Shown here: piece by piece, positions 63,056-64,000 of the stretch
How positions within the stretch are numbered: the first letter of the stretch is position 1
Layout: each line of letters starts with the position of its first letter
Assembly (NCBI RefSeq): GCF_040183065.1
Contig: NC_091118.1
Coordinates: forward strand, 205,932,186 to 205,996,185
Reading direction: 5' to 3'
From: Periplaneta americana
Lineage: Eukaryota; Arthropoda; Insecta; Blattodea; Blattidae
DNA length: 64,000 nucleotides
Notes under the pieces: model-generated
The model's database searches: none
What the model saw: the letters and a program-made list of their open reading frames with translations, nothing else
Told to the model about the DNA's origin: nothing
Translations under genes and position numbers: made by a program

Positions 63056-64000
63056 GAATGGTACCTTAGAACGGTGAAGGTTTTGGATTAGAACGGGGTT
63101 CTTCTCTATAAAGGAGCATTTTGTAATTTTTTGAAATTTCTTTTTTCTCTGGTACAATAAAGATGACACGACATAATGCGAAGGGCTCTGAAATAGGAAA
63201 TGAAATATTATGGCACTAGAAGGTTCAAATATAATTATGAACATAAAAAAGTGGATTTTCTTAATTTTTCAACATTATTTTACCATACTTTCCCCTTAAT
63301 AATTAAGATCTGTGCAATTGTATTACTTCCAGCTGGGATACAAAAGAAAGACCATTCCAGTACGTTTGTTTGGTGTGCCATTTTAGTTAATGACCTGTTT
63401 GTGCCTTATTTCACTGAAGATGGTCGTGGAATTGTGTAATTGTGAACCAGGGAAGTATCGTCAATTGTTTCTTTAGTCTTTTGTCGCAGTCTAGTACAGA
63501 GATATCTTACGTAGTCTCTGGTAGCAATGGCCCATAATTGAGTCATTCAACGTCAAATCGCACAGCAATAAAACACGACCTTCTCGGAAATGGTCGATTT
63601 TTTTTTTCATGAATTCCAGACATCAAATAACGAGACCCGTATTTTTTTATTTTCACAATTATTAATTATTTGTGTAGTTATGAATATTTGAAGTTACGCA
63701 AATTATGCTCGCACTGTTACATAAACTCGCTTGGAACTTTGTGTCTACATATAATTGAGATTTGCGGTTTGGCGTATTTGAAAGACGAAATACAACACTT
63801 TTTATTACTTTAGACCTATCACAAATAAATTTAAAATTTGGCCTATTGTTTTAATCATTTCTTTTTCAAAGCAAAATTACTATATTAAATAGCCAAGTTA
63901 AAAATCTGAAAAAATATAGACTTGTTCGCTGATGTATTATCTGTAAACTACTGCATTTATAAATATGGGATCGGCACCCATACATTTGTAACAATTTATT
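63056..64000. other. No supported gene
   Basis: Frames of 79-120 codons here have no recognisable family, and no transposon ends were found. Confidence 0.4.

Overview
The window looks like a repeat-dense, AT-rich insect nuclear genome segment. A cockroach (Blattodea, for example Periplaneta) is the most likely source. That is an inference from two large divergent ionotropic receptor genes, very abundant non-LTR retrotransposon remnants, tRNA-derived SINEs and long microsatellites. No database search was possible. There are no bacterial features: no operons, ribosome binding sites or CRISPR.

Host genes: the only host genes I can support are two tandem, same-strand divergent ionotropic receptor (IR) genes. 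Each has one large exon (37141-39158 and 54920-56943), a good 3' splice acceptor at its start and no ATG near its 5' end. About 1.3 kb and 5.8 kb upstream there is in each case an identical 7-nt coding start (ATGTCAG) followed by a splice donor in the matching phase. A shared TATAACAGAG block lies 50-51 nt before each ATG. The predicted proteins are 674 and 676 residues. They are probably paralogues from a local duplication of a chemosensory receptor family.

Mobile DNA fills nearly everything else. 1-4018: non-LTR (LINE) remnants, one split by a 0.94-kb foldback element. 4984-8184: two Helitron-like elements, one holding a tRNA-SINE and the other a TA-flanked MITE. 8268-13560: LINE 3' ends, a transposase fragment and a 1.5-kb tetranucleotide array. 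14707-15592: simple repeats. 16452-17297: an internally deleted Tc1/mariner-type element with intact ends. 17570-18870: a reverse transcriptase remnant and a foldback tRNA-SINE. 19549-21743: a hAT transposon broken by one base. 21995-26845: LINEs on the minus strand. 27188-29842: two TA-flanked elements facing each other. 31724-34654: about 2.9 kb of simple repeat, mostly pure (TATC)n. 35035-35502: a young LINE copy with a perfect 15-bp target duplication.

Between and inside the IR genes: 39196-42000 is a LINE interrupted by a 1.57-kb tandem array of tRNA-SINE units that has its own 13-bp target duplication. 42306-43775 is an internally deleted second hAT family. 44322-45592 is a third Helitron. 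47513-48237 is a long-TIR element with a DUF4817-like remnant. The second IR's long intron holds a GC-rich LTR retroelement with a 5' LTR and an intact 691-codon gag-protease frame but no polymerase, plus a 1-kb 27-bp/108-bp minisatellite. Downstream, 57341-59536 is a complete hAT transposon with an intact 494-residue transposase, nested in an interspersed repeat. 61552-63055 carries two more SINEs.

The observations most worth checking are the tRNA-SINE array and its foldback relative, the two-gene IR structure with a 7-nt coding first exon, the near-identical intact and broken hAT pair, the gag-protease-only element, and the foldback element carrying a hammerhead-like core in each arm.
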